Shown piece by piece: positions 26,682 to 35,844 of a stretch of DNA of 39,242 bases (positions are counted from its first letter, which is position 1; every line of letters begins with the position of its first letter). Origin of the DNA: Bifidobacterium magnum. GTDB taxonomy: Bacteria > Actinomycetota > Actinomycetes > Actinomycetales > Bifidobacteriaceae. The stretch spans positions 1 through 39,242 of the forward strand of contig NZ_JGZB01000007.1 of assembly GCF_000741255.1 (NCBI RefSeq), given 5' to 3'. The notes below the pieces were generated by a model. It was not told the origin of the DNA. It did not search any database and was given only the letters and a program-made list of their open reading frames with translations. The position numbers and the translations under genes were made by a program.

Positions 26682-28624
26682 ATGAAATCCACCGTCATCC
26701 GCAATGTGGTTGCATTGATTGTTGCGGTAATGATGATCGTTACGGCGGCAATGCCGGTACCGCAAGTGTGGGCCGGTGAACCCGTCGTATCTGCGGACCC
26801 TACACGCTTGTCGTCAATCCCGACGGCAAGACGTTGGTGCAGGACAAAAATACGGTTACGCTGACCGACACGATGGAATACTGGCCATATGCGGTACGAG
26901 ACGGCGTGAAGATACGCGCCTACGATATTGCGCTGATCCCCGAATCCGTGACGATCCACAAAATGAACGCGGACGGGTCGAAAGGCGAAAAGCTTGACAA
27001 CCACAAGTACCCGATGACGTATGAAACCGAGGAAATCCAACCCAATTGGGCGCCCGTCCCGTATGTGAACAACATTCTGAGGTTCACGCTGCCTGATGCG
27101 ACGCCATTGATTATCGATTACACCTACGCAGTTATCGTGATGAAAGACGAGCACGGCAAACCGATCACGGACCAGATCCAAACGGGAGCTGTAGGCGGGG
27201 GAGCGGTGAAGAACAAAGCCGTTCTGGAAAGCGGCAGCAGTGCGGAGGTGCCGTGGGTGGTCGGCAAATTCCAGTCGGGCGCAACGGCCTCCATCGATGC
27301 GATGTTTGCCTACAAAGTCGATTCGACGAATTACACGGCCACCATTCCGGGAGCGCGCTTCAAACTGTGCAAATGGATTGGAGACGACTGGACTGGCGGC
27401 GAATTGCCGCGTGGATCCTACGATTCGTATGCCGCGTGCGTCCCTGAAAATGAAACGGGATCGCAGCTCGCGGACGGACAAGGTCCGCTGGTCTCGACGA
27501 ACGGCGGCCGATGGGTGCTTGTCAACGACAACGTGGTAGCGGGATCGGATGGTCTGGTCGTCATTCAGGAGATCGTCGCCAAAACGCAAGGCGATGTGCG
27601 TACGTTCCTCGACGCCAACGTGGCATACGCGCTTGTGGAAACAGAGGCGCCCAGCGGATACATTCTCGACCCGCGCCCGCATTTCTTCCACCGCTTTACG
27701 AGCGCGTCCCCGGCCGTACACAAGCCGACCGACGTCGAATCGCAGGCGATGATGAACAATGCCGTGATGTATGTGCCCAACATGAGCCAGCGCTCGCCGC
27801 TGCGCATTGAAAAGCGCTGGTTCGCGCCAGCCGAAAATGGCGGCGAGCCGATTCCCGTAGACAAGGAAGACGGCGAAATTTCGGTGGACATCTACCGCAG
27901 CAGCACCACGATGAAAGCCGGACACCGCTACATGGAGTATGACGTCAAAGCCGTGAACGCCTATAACGATGCGATAGTGCACGATATTGAGTCGGGCAAA
28001 ATGGTCACGAACTCCACCGTGACCACCACCATTGACGGCTATGCCGATTGGATGGCGGATAAAACCGAGCTGAAAGTCAATGGTAAAACCGTGGCTAGAG
28101 GCGCTGCAGTGAACAACTACGAAGTGACGCTTGCCACCGACACGCAAATCGAAGTGGTAGTTCCGCACAGCGACCAGCACACGTATGCCGTGGAGCGCGA
28201 CTCGCAGCCTGCGGAAAACGCCGCTGAAGTGAACAAGGATGAAGAAAAGAAGCTCTACCGCAAAGGCATCACGGTGTCCGCAAAGAACGGTTGGACCACG
28301 ATGGTGGACGACTTGCCGCGCTTTGAAATGAGCGAGGACGGCAAGCTCATCACGTACTTCTACTATTCGATCCGCGAGACGGGCAAAGCCGCGCTCTACC
28401 AGGTCGCCAAAAGCAGGAGCTACGCGTTGGACCCGTATGAAAACAACGACGGCATCCAATTGGGCACGATTTACGCGAACAATTGGCGCTACGCTACGAA
28501 CGGCGATGATACGGGAGTGGAATTGCCGGGAACGGGCGCCGAGGGACGCTCGGTAATGCTTACGGCCGTAGCGCTTGCCATGCTGGCGTCCGCGTTCCTG
28601 TTGTTGAGGAAAATTGTACAGTGA
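26682..28624 (+). pseudogene. sortase-anchored (LPGTG) Cna_B surface/fimbrial protein, frameshifted after the signal peptide
   Basis: The first frame (ATG 26682, AGAGGG 10 bases upstream) encodes a signal peptide ending near PQVWAGEPVVSADP, then runs to a stop at 26864. The next frame continues sensibly (YTLVVNPDGK) from 26801 to 28624. Joining them needs one more C in CCC 26798-26800. The mature part has a SpaA-like E-box (VETEAPSGYILDP), a late Cna_B-like module (WTTMVDDLPRFEM ... YSIRETG), the LPGTG motif, a membrane helix and a short basic tail. It should be wall-linked by a sortase; none is encoded nearby. The second frame alone has internal starts but no signal peptide. Confidence 0.8.
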
Positions 28625-28661
28625 CCCGTATTCTCAGCTAATTTTCAGTAAATTGCACGGC

Positions 28662-28803
28662 TTGACTCAGACTGGCCCGATATATTGCAATTATCAGCTA
28701 AGAACAACTGATCAGGAACATACTTCCCGATAATTGAATATTCCTCTTTCTTCTTCTCTCTCTATTTCCGAAAAGGGCCCCGGCACATGACCGGGGCCTT
28801 TTT
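28662..28803 (+). ncRNA. candidate small RNA with own promoter and terminator
   Basis: TTGACT (28662-28667) and TGCAAT (28686-28691) are spaced 18 bp and could start a transcript near 28698. It would contain a 27-nt pyrimidine tract (28742-28768, only C/T apart from one A) and end in the strong hairpin at 28771-28803. No open frame fits inside. It may instead be just the trailer of the LPGTG gene. Confidence 0.3.
28771..28803 (+). terminator. Rho-independent terminator
   Basis: AAAAGGGCCCCGG pairs with CCGGGGCCTTTT with one bulged G and a seven-base loop, followed by a T-run. It lies 147 bp after the LPGTG gene stop. Confidence 0.9.
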
Positions 28804-28901
28804 ACTATCCGCTGTACCACCCGCTTGATTTTGCAAACGTTGCGTATGAAAGTCCGGTATGCGAGTGGCGCGGAACATATCCGTTCTATAAGATACATGC
28901 C

Positions 28902-29480
28902 ATGCTGCTATCCGATCGCGATATTTTGGCCGCGCAAGCCGACGGCCATATTTCATTAGATCCGTGGACACCAGAGATGGTGCAACCCGCGTCCATTGAC
29001 GTACGTTTGGATCGATATTTCCGTTTGTTCAACAACCATGCCTACACCTATGTGGATCCCGCCGAGGATCAGGGAGAGCTTACCGAACAGTTCGAAGTGG
29101 CCCCCGATGAACCGTGGATTTTGCATCCGGGCGAGTTTGCGCTCGGCTCCACATGGGAATACGTCAAGCTCGACTCCACTGTGGCCGCGCGTCTGGAAGG
29201 CAAGAGCTCGCTGGGACGTTTGGGAATCCTTACGCATTCCACGGCCGGCTTTATTGATCCGGGCTTCGAAGGGCATATCACGCTGGAACTGTCCAATGTG
29301 TCGACATTGCCCGTGAAATTGTGGCCAGGCATGAAAATCGGCCAAATGTGCTTCTTCCAAATGAGCTCGCCTGTGGAACATCCTTACGGATCCAAGGACA
29401 CGGGTTCGCATTACCAGGGTCAGCGCGGACCTACGCCGTCACGTTCGTATGTGAATTTCTACAAGGCCCAGATTTCCTGA
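28902..29480 (+). CDS. dcd: dCTP deaminase (probably dUMP-forming)
   Basis: A 192-aa enzyme of the Dcd/DUT fold that deaminates dCTP, supplying dUMP/dUTP for thymidylate synthesis. Family motifs: [11 protein letters not shown] start, [41 protein letters not shown] (split by the conserved acid in LELS) and the C-terminal [14 protein letters not shown] lid. Actinobacterial enzymes of this length often make dUMP directly; that point is inference. ATG 28902 follows TAAGAT (28889-28894) by seven bases without a Shine-Dalgarno, which suggests leaderless translation. Confidence 0.95.
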   Translation: MLLSDRDILAAQADGHISLDPWTPEMVQPASIDVRLDRYFRLFNNHAYTYVDPAEDQGELTEQFEVAPDEPWILHPGEFALGSTWEYVKLDSTVAARLEGKSSLGRLGILTHSTAGFIDPGFEGHITLELSNVSTLPVKLWPGMKIGQMCFFQMSSPVEHPYGSKDTGSHYQGQRGPTPSRSYVNFYKAQIS

Positions 29481-29504
29481 GTCCTGCCTGATGTTCTGCA
29501 TTGA

Positions 29505-29542
29505 TAGGGCCGGCTTGTCCTTTTCGACGGGCCGGCCCGTTT
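29505..29542. terminator. terminator between dcd and tadA
   Basis: The stem GGGCCGGC (29507-29514) pairs with GCCGGCCC (29531-29538), extended by GTC/GAC inside. It lies between convergent genes, with GTTTG on the plus side. Confidence 0.75.
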
Positions 29543-29547
29543 GACAA

Positions 29548-30039
29548 CTACCGTTGGCGGGAATGGGCGAAAAAATTGCTTAAGAGTTGGGCGCACTGCT
29601 GTTCTTCGACGCCGCCATATACGTATGGTTTGCTGCCCACATGCGGATCGCGAGGAATGTCCCACACGGAGCCGCATGCGCCGAGTTTGGCATCCCAGGC
29701 GCCAAACACAATATTGCCCACATGCGTTTGTAGGCATGCCCCCGCACACATGGGGCACGGCTCGAGTGTCACAATAAGCGTGCAATCGCTTAAATTCCAC
29801 GTGCCCAAATGTTCGGCGGCCTGGCGCATGGCCAGCACTTCCGCATGGGCCAACGGATCCGTGGCAGCTTCGCGTTCGTTGTAGCCGCGGCCAATAATCG
29901 CGCCCGATTCGTCCACCACAAGCGCGCCGATTGGAATATCGCCGTACTCACCCGCTTCCCGCGCCAAACGCAGCGCCTCTTGCATACATTCGCGCCAATA
30001 CGCGCGCTGCGTGGCGATTCCCCGATGTTCCAGACTCAT
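29548..30039 (-). CDS. tadA: tRNA-specific adenosine deaminase
   Basis: Converts the wobble adenosine of tRNA-Arg(ACG) to inosine. The 163-aa protein has the cytidine/deoxycytidylate-deaminase zinc site: HAE at 65-67 and PCPMC at 94-98, with IPIGALVVD and the QTHVGNIVFGAWD segment usual for TadA. ATG 30039 is preceded by TAGGAT and seven bases; AAAGGA is only two bases from the ATG, too close for a normal Shine-Dalgarno. The frame continues to 30321 into the divergent antiporter gene, so the shorter start is preferred. Confidence 0.93.
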   Translation of the reverse strand: MSLEHRGIATQRAYWRECMQEALRLAREAGEYGDIPIGALVVDESGAIIGRGYNEREAATDPLAHAEVLAMRQAAEHLGTWNLSDCTLIVTLEPCPMCAGACLQTHVGNIVFGAWDAKLGACGSVWDIPRDPHVGSKPYVYGGVEEQQCAQLLSNFFAHSRQR

Positions 30040-30111
30040 ATCCTTTATCCTAGAGGAGTGCGCCGCAATGATGCACGGTAGTCTGGATGCAGTTGAAGAG
30101 AGGACACGGTC

Positions 30112-32250
30112 GTGGCGGTTTTTGAAATGGTGCTCTATATTGTGGCGGCGGTAGTGTTGTCCTCCTTCCTCAGCCGATTCTTGCCTCGCATTTCCTTGCC
30201 TCTGGTCCAGATTGTGCTGGGCTTGATCGCTTCGCAACTCTCGTTTTTCCCCGACACGCAACTCGATCCGGAACTGTTCATGGTGCTGTTCATTGCGCCG
30301 TTGCTGTATCTGGAAGCGCATGAAATCGATAAAAACGCGTTGTTGCGTTCACTGAAACTCTCTTTATCGCTGGCCATTGGCCTTGCGGTGGCCACGATGG
30401 TGGCCGTGGGATTCATATTGCATTCCGTGTGGCCGATTATTCCGTTGGCCGCGGCACTTGCGTTGGGCGCCGCATTGGGGCCGACCGACGCCGTGGCCGT
30501 GAGCTCCTTAAGCAACGAAGCCTCATTGACGAGCCGTCAGATCGGCGTGCTCAAAGGCGAGTCATTGTTCAATGACGCGTCGGGCATCGTGGGATTCCAG
30601 TTCGCGATCGCGGCCGCGATGACGGGTGTCTTTCAAGTGGGGGAGGCCGTTAGCGAGTTTGTCGTGTCGTTTATTGGCGGCACGCTGTTTGGTATTGTGG
30701 TGGGCCTCGTGGTCAACTGGCTATTCGAGACGATTCGTACGCTGGGTTGGGAGACGACCACCACGCGCATCCTTATGGAATTATTCCTGCCGTTCCTGTT
30801 ATATTTGGGTGCGGAAAGCCTGCATGTGTCCGGCATTTTGTCCGTGGTGGCAGCCGGTCTGCTTATCAATTTCGACCGTACGGGCATCGGTCCGAATGTG
30901 GCGCGCGCCAATATTGTGTCCACGAGCGTGTGGAGCGTGCTGTCGGTTTCGCTCAACGGTACGGTGTTCATTTTGCTGGGCATGATCCTGCCCGACGCCA
31001 TGCGTTCCAGCTGGGATAACGCCAATGTGAGCAACGCCATGCTGCTGGGCTCGATTAGCGTGGTCTCCGTAGTGGTGATCGGCATGCGATTCTTGTGGAT
31101 TGCGCTGATGCTGCGCATCACGCGTGCCGAGGATACGCGTCAGCGCCGCAAAATGACGAAGGAACGCTGGCGTTCCGCCGCCGTCATGACGTTTGGCGGC
31201 CCCAAGGGCACTATCACGTTGTCCTTGATGTTCACGATTCCATTCACTGTGGCTTCAGGCGCATGGTTCCCGATGAGGGACGAGCTGATTTTCATTGCGG
31301 GCGGCGTGATTATTGTGACGCTCGTGCTCGCCAATTTCCTGCTGCCCGTCATCGCACCGCACAAGGGCGGCGATACAAGCGAACGCATGAACGAGATTTC
31401 CGTGGAAGTGTTGCGCCGGACTGTGGAAGAGCTTGCGGATCGTACCACAGACGAGAACCGTCGTGCGCTCATGCCCATTATCGACTCGTATACCAAACGC
31501 ATCACGCGCATCAAGCAGATGCTCGGCCAAGTCGACATGGGCGCTTACCAGCGGCTGCAAATCGACGCCTTGGAATGCGAAAAGGAGTACGTCAAGCAGC
31601 GCTTGGCGGAACTCAAGCGCAATATTGCGGAACATGCCGCGTCAACTTCCGCACCGACTGTCGTCAACACTCCGCAAGACGTACGCGACTGGAGTGGCGA
31701 CGGCAGTATACAGGAAGCGCAAATCGAAGCGTGCGAACGACTGCTCGATCAAATCATGCATGCGATGCGTCGTGTCGATACCGATGAGCAGCGCGGCAGG
31801 ATAAGCTGGCTGATGCGCGGCCGCATGCGCTCGCTGCAGCGTCGCGCAACATTGCTGACCCGGCGTGTAATCGGCAAATTCCACCGCAGCACGGCACTGA
31901 GCAGCGAACGTGAGATCTATACGCAACTGTACCTTATACAAATTGACGCTTTCGATCGAGTGATCGACTGGCTCTACGAACAGATGGCGCAAGACACGTA
32001 TCCCACGGAATACGTGTCGATGTTGCTCATGGATTACCGCCGCGCGGAAGCGGCGCTCAAGTCGCGCCCGAATATGGCGGGCTCGATGGAATTGCTCGAA
32101 AGTATCGAGCGCGCCAAGCGTGAGAGTTACGGTATTGAGCTCGGCGTTATCCAAGGGATGCTCGAGGATGGCCAGATTACGCGTGCCCAGGCCCGTGCTC
32201 TACGCAAGAACGTGTATGTCATGAGTGTGGATGCGGACGCGAGTGTGTGA
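30112..32250 (+). CDS. Na+/H+ antiporter (CPA1/NhaP family)
   Basis: A 712-aa membrane protein exchanging Na+ (or K+) for H+. About twelve hydrophobic segments fill the first 420 residues. The CPA1 hallmark LKGESLFNDASGIV lies near residues 147-160, and GPKGTITLSLMF comes later. A long helical, charged cytoplasmic domain of about 290 residues follows. The GTG at 30112 has GAGAGG eight bases upstream and is a convincing start. Its stop is 21 bp from the convergent GntR gene and no terminator separates them. Confidence 0.92.
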   Translation: MAVFEMVLYIVAAVVLSSFLSRFLPRISLPLVQIVLGLIASQLSFFPDTQLDPELFMVLFIAPLLYLEAHEIDKNALLRSLKLSLSLAIGLAVATMVAVGFILHSVWPIIPLAAALALGAALGPTDAVAVSSLSNEASLTSRQIGVLKGESLFNDASGIVGFQFAIAAAMTGVFQVGEAVSEFVVSFIGGTLFGIVVGLVVNWLFETIRTLGWETTTTRILMELFLPFLLYLGAESLHVSGILSVVAAGLLINFDRTGIGPNVARANIVSTSVWSVLSVSLNGTVFILLGMILPDAMRSSWDNANVSNAMLLGSISVVSVVVIGMRFLWIALMLRITRAEDTRQRRKMTKERWRSAAVMTFGGPKGTITLSLMFTIPFTVASGAWFPMRDELIFIAGGVIIVTLVLANFLLPVIAPHKGGDTSERMNEISVEVLRRTVEELADRTTDENRRALMPIIDSYTKRITRIKQMLGQVDMGAYQRLQIDALECEKEYVKQRLAELKRNIAEHAASTSAPTVVNTPQDVRDWSGDGSIQEAQIEACERLLDQIMHAMRRVDTDEQRGRISWLMRGRMRSLQRRATLLTRRVIGKFHRSTALSSEREIYTQLYLIQIDAFDRVIDWLYEQMAQDTYPTEYVSMLLMDYRRAEAALKSRPNMAGSMELLESIERAKRESYGIELGVIQGMLEDGQITRAQARALRKNVYVMSVDADASV

Positions 32251-32271
32251 GCATCGCTGTGCCAACTGCAG

Positions 32272-33057
32272 CTATTCAGGCAAGGTATGCGATGTGGTCA
32301 AGCGCACTTGAGTGGCCACATACGTATCGATAGACACGATCACCGTATGTCCAAGCGCATCTTTCGCGCGAGAAAATGCACAGAGCAACGGTGTTCCGGT
32401 GGGTATGTGCAGGTACTTGACCGCATTGCCAAATCCGGGCATGACCTCGATGGTTTCATCGACGGAACGAATAGTGGTGCCATATTCGAACTGCAATGTT
32501 TGATAAATGGACTGCGTCATGTCGTGGTCCAGAAAATCCGGATAGTCGTGCGGATGCAGATATGTCTGCTCATATGAGAACGGCTGATTTGAGACCATTC
32601 GCACGCGTTCCACACGAATCAACGGCTGGGAAGTCGGTACGCGGAATAGCTGGCATATTTGATCGGAGCACTGCTGGATGCGCGCGCTGATTACTGTGGT
32701 TGTGCAATCAATGCCCTGCGAGGCCAGCATATGGGGCAATCCTGAGGTGCTTGCGGTGCTGCGATTGAATATTCGTGCGGATTTTGCGTTGACATCGATA
32801 CGCGAGGACATGGTCTGGTGGGCAATGTCGGTGGCGATCACCGTCCCTGAACGTCCCGGCTTGGTGACGATTTCACCACGTTCGCGCATAATGGCCAATG
32901 CGTTGCGTACGCTGGAGCGCGATACTTGCAAACGTGCGGCCAGTTCGCGTTCCGAAGGCAATCTGTCGCCGACGTGCAGTCCGTCGAGGTCGGCGAGCAG
33001 ATGGATACCTTGTAGCGTACGCGTTGCCGCCGTTCCGATATTTGCCCGTGTCGCCAT
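32272..33057 (-). CDS. GntR-family (HutC/UTRA) transcriptional regulator
   Basis: A 261-aa repressor-type protein. The N-terminal winged helix has the classical GDRLPSERELAARLQVSR pattern (about 30-47) and GEIVTKPGRSGTVI. From about residue 105 a UTRA effector domain follows (LIRVERVRMVSNQPFSYEQTYL ... DYPDFLDHD ... IRSVDETIEV), which usually binds a sugar phosphate or amino-acid derivative. It is divergent from the alpha-galactosidase gene with a GlnB remnant between them, so it may control alpha-galactoside use; this is inference. An inverted repeat 31 bp before its start suggests self-regulation. Confidence 0.9.
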   Translation of the reverse strand: MATRANIGTAATRTLQGIHLLADLDGLHVGDRLPSERELAARLQVSRSSVRNALAIMRERGEIVTKPGRSGTVIATDIAHQTMSSRIDVNAKSARIFNRSTASTSGLPHMLASQGIDCTTTVISARIQQCSDQICQLFRVPTSQPLIRVERVRMVSNQPFSYEQTYLHPHDYPDFLDHDMTQSIYQTLQFEYGTTIRSVDETIEVMPGFGNAVKYLHIPTGTPLLCAFSRAKDALGHTVIVSIDTYVATQVRLTTSHTLPE

Positions 33058-33087
33058 ATTGTTCCCCGTTCGTCATGCCGTGGAATA

Positions 33088-33102
33088 TTACCGGTATGGT
33101 AA
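33088..33102. promoter_or_regulatory. operator candidate upstream of the GntR gene
   Basis: A perfect inverted repeat TTACC-GGTAT-GGTAA lies 31 bp upstream of the GntR start codon and 17 bp past the GlnB-remnant stop. A wider repeat CCCCGTT (33064-33070) / AACGGGG (33101-33107) surrounds it. Confidence 0.5.
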
Positions 33103-33118
33103 CGGGGAAATGTAACGA

Positions 33119-33301
33119 CTACAGTGCTTCGTCTTCGCGCTCGTTGGTACGGATGCGGATTGCCTGTTCCACATTGCGTATGAAGATCTTTCCGTCTCCA
33201 AAGCTTGAGGTGCTTAGCCGGTCAATCACGGCGTCGACAATGGCATCCACTTCATCATCGCGGACCACTGTGCGTACGCTAATTTTGGGCAGTAGCGCCA
33301 C
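33119..33301 (-). pseudogene. glnB: truncated PII signal protein (GlnB) remnant
   Basis: A 60-codon frame matches the C-terminal half of nitrogen regulator PII: LLPKISVRTVV, the B-loop FGDGKIF and the C-loop/tail EQAIRIRTNEREDEAL. A full PII is about 112 aa; the N-terminal strand and the T-loop with its modified tyrosine are missing. The upstream frames show only a scrap (RGFG, in another frame, reminiscent of the VQGFG before the T-loop) next to a 9-bp direct repeat, CAGACCAAA at 33313 and 33325. It starts with GTG without a clear ribosome site. Probably decayed; a short expressed peptide cannot be ruled out. Confidence 0.75.
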
Positions 33302-33391
33302 CGCATCTTTTTCAGACCAAAAAACAGACCAAAGCCGCGGGATGGTAGATTTTGTTTTCTTAGTGCAAAATAACGTGATGATCCCGTGAAA

Positions 33392-33426
33392 TTGGTTTCA
33401 TATTTGTGCGAAATTACGTATCGTAA
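33392..33426 (+). promoter_or_regulatory. putative promoter/operator of the alpha-galactosidase gene
   Basis: TTGGTT (33392-33397), 17-bp spacer and TACGTA (33415-33420) form a weak promoter. The perfect palindrome TTACG-TAT-CGTAA (33414-33426) overlaps the -10 and is a good operator position. It shares the TTAC...GTAA ends with the repeat before the GntR gene but has different spacing. Confidence 0.35.
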
Positions 33427-33516
33427 GAATCGGAACAACAATGGAATGGCCTGCGGGCCAAACAAGCCACATGATTTGGCAATGAAGCCGAAACATGCTG
33501 GCAGAAGGACGATTCA

Positions 33517-35742
33517 ATGACGCATATGCAACTTTTCCACGGCACCACGAGCGACGGCACGAAGACTCAAGCCCTGTATGCGGAGCGCCCGGACGCCAAT
33601 GTGGCGTTCGCGCTGGCATTCCCCGAAAATGAACTGCCGCGATTTGTGTACTGGGGGCGCCCGCTTAGCGCTCCTGAAACCGTGATCGACATGATGGACG
33701 CGTCTCGTCCTCAGCGCGTTTCCGGCGCGCTCGACTACACGGCGTGGCCGAGCATTCTGCCGACGCAATCGGAATCCTGGATCGGTGAACCGCGTCTCGA
33801 TATTCGCCGTGACGGCACCACGCTGTTCTGCAAGTTTATTGTCAGCGACATCAATGTTGACGACCACACGGTAACCGTGACCGCGGCCGACAAGGAACAG
33901 GGCGTTCAGCTCATGTGGGCCTGCACGTTGGACGTGTCCGGACTCGTGATGCAGAAGGCCACGATCACCAACTTGGCTGACGGCACGCTCGAAGTGGGCA
34001 AGGTGGAACTCGGCATGCCGGTTCCGGCTTACGCCACGGAAATTCTTACGACTACGGGCCACCATCTTCGTGAACGTTCCCCGCAGCGCCAGCCGCTGAC
34101 CGTGGGCCGTTTCCAGAAGGCCAGCCTCGTGGGCCGTCCCGGTTTCGACGCTTCGCTGCTGTTGACGGCCGGCGCTCCGGGCTTCGGCTTCAATAATGGC
34201 GACGTGTACTCCGTGCACGTGGCGTGGAGCGGCAATACGCTGCTGTCCGCGGAACGCCTTCCGTACACTTCGGGCCTGATTGGCGGCGCGGAAGTGCTGT
34301 TCGGCGGTGAAATCGCGCTGGAGAACGGCGATTCCTACACCACGCCGGAGATTGTGGGTTCCTTCGGAGCGGGACTGAACGAAGTCGCTTCGCGCTTCCA
34401 CGCGTTCCTGCGCAATACGCACCGCGAATGGTGCGCGGAACGTGGCATTGAACGCAAGCCGCGCCCCGTTATTCTGAACACTTGGGAAGCTGTGTACTTC
34501 CAGCATGACTACAAGACGCTGACCGCTTTGGCGGACAAGGCCGCGGAAGTCGGCGTGGAACGCTTCGTAGTGGACGACGGCTGGTTCGGTTCCCGCCGTG
34601 ACGACACCTCGGGCTTGGGCGATTGGGAAATCTCACAGGACATGTGGCCGGAAGGCGAAGAAAGCCTCAAGGCGCTGGCCGACTACGTGCACGGCAGGGG
34701 CATGGAATTCGGCCTGTGGTTCGAGCCGGAAATGGTAAACCCCGACTCCGAGATGTTCCGCAACCATCCGGATTGGGTCCTCAAGCCGACGGAGAACCGT
34801 CTGCCGATGCAGGGCCGTACCCAGCAGGTGGTCGATCTGACGAATCCGGATGCGTACGCATACGTGTACAACGCGATGGATTCGCTCGTCAACTCGTTGG
34901 GTATCGACTACATCAAGTGGGACCACAACAAGTTCGTCACCGAATCCGTCTCTCCCCGTACGGGCAAGCCCGCCACGCACGCGCAGACGCTGGCCGTGTA
35001 CAAGATTTTCACGGATCTGAAGAACGCGCATCCGGGACTTGAAATCGAAAGCTGCTCTTCGGGCGGCGGCCGTATTGACCTCGGCATTCTGCAGGTGGCC
35101 GACCGCGTGTGGGCTTCCGATTGCGTGGATCCCGTCGAGCGTGCGGACATCCAGCGTTACACTTCGCTGCTTGTCCCGCCGGAGATGATCGGCGAGCATG
35201 TCGGCGATTCGCCGGCCCACTCCACGCAGCGCGCCACGAGTCTGGAAATGCGCATGGCCATGGCCTTCTTCGGTCACATGGGTGTGGAATGGAACCTGCT
35301 CAAGCAGCCGCAGGAAGACCTGGAAATGCTGCGCCAGTGGATCGAGGAGTTCAAGCTCCACCGTGAGGAATTCTCCGCGGGCTCTGTGGTGCATGGCGAC
35401 GACCAGGATCCGGCCGTGCGTTTGGACGGTGTGGTGAGCGCGGACAAGAAGCACGCCATCTACCGCTTCACGCAGCTGACCACCTCCCAGACCTACCCGG
35501 CCGGAACGGTTCGCCTTCCGGGTCTCGACCCGCAGGCTGTTTATCGCGTCAAGCCGATGGGCGTGAGCTACGAAAGCGGTCTGCTTGGTGAAAACCGCAT
35601 CAACAATGCGCAAAGCGCATTGGGCTGGTGGACTCCCGACGGAGTCGCCCTGCCGGGCGAGGCTTTGGGCACCTACACGGGCGTCCGTCCGCCAAGCCTG
35701 CACCCCGCTCAGGCCGTCCTGATCCAGGTAGACATGCAGTAA
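33517..35742 (+). CDS. aga: alpha-galactosidase (GH36)
   Basis: A 741-aa cytoplasmic enzyme that releases galactose from raffinose-family sugars and melibiose. The N-terminal beta-sandwich covers about residues 1-310. The (beta/alpha)8 barrel begins near RPVILNTWEAVYF and has VDDGWFG, the nucleophile D469 in YIKWDHNK, the CSSGGGRIDLGI loop and acid/base D535 in WASDCVDP. A C-terminal beta-domain follows. Length and motifs fit bifidobacterial GH36 enzymes. ATG 33517 has AAGGA seven bases upstream; no signal peptide. No permease gene is next to it; MsmK at 19366 could power the importer. Confidence 0.95.
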   Translation: MTHMQLFHGTTSDGTKTQALYAERPDANVAFALAFPENELPRFVYWGRPLSAPETVIDMMDASRPQRVSGALDYTAWPSILPTQSESWIGEPRLDIRRDGTTLFCKFIVSDINVDDHTVTVTAADKEQGVQLMWACTLDVSGLVMQKATITNLADGTLEVGKVELGMPVPAYATEILTTTGHHLRERSPQRQPLTVGRFQKASLVGRPGFDASLLLTAGAPGFGFNNGDVYSVHVAWSGNTLLSAERLPYTSGLIGGAEVLFGGEIALENGDSYTTPEIVGSFGAGLNEVASRFHAFLRNTHREWCAERGIERKPRPVILNTWEAVYFQHDYKTLTALADKAAEVGVERFVVDDGWFGSRRDDTSGLGDWEISQDMWPEGEESLKALADYVHGRGMEFGLWFEPEMVNPDSEMFRNHPDWVLKPTENRLPMQGRTQQVVDLTNPDAYAYVYNAMDSLVNSLGIDYIKWDHNKFVTESVSPRTGKPATHAQTLAVYKIFTDLKNAHPGLEIESCSSGGGRIDLGILQVADRVWASDCVDPVERADIQRYTSLLVPPEMIGEHVGDSPAHSTQRATSLEMRMAMAFFGHMGVEWNLLKQPQEDLEMLRQWIEEFKLHREEFSAGSVVHGDDQDPAVRLDGVVSADKKHAIYRFTQLTTSQTYPAGTVRLPGLDPQAVYRVKPMGVSYESGLLGENRINNAQSALGWWTPDGVALPGEALGTYTGVRPPSLHPAQAVLIQVDMQ

Positions 35743-35779
35743 GCCTTACATGACATAAATCATATGTTCTAATGGAAGT

Positions 35780-35815
35780 GCGCCGATTGCAAGACTCCAA
35801 CCTTGCAATCGGCGC
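35780..35815 (+). terminator. terminator after the alpha-galactosidase gene
   Basis: A perfect 14-bp stem, GCGCCGATTGCAAG (35780-35793) with CTTGCAATCGGCGC (35802-35815), lies 37 bp past the stop; T-run weak. Confidence 0.8.
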
Positions 35816-35844
35816 CTTGCTATATCGGGGGCTATATTGGGGGT

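Noticed and set aside
26663..28459. Long minus-strand open frame (598 codons)
   Set aside because: Antisense to the LPGTG protein gene, with no ribosome site and no recognisable domain.
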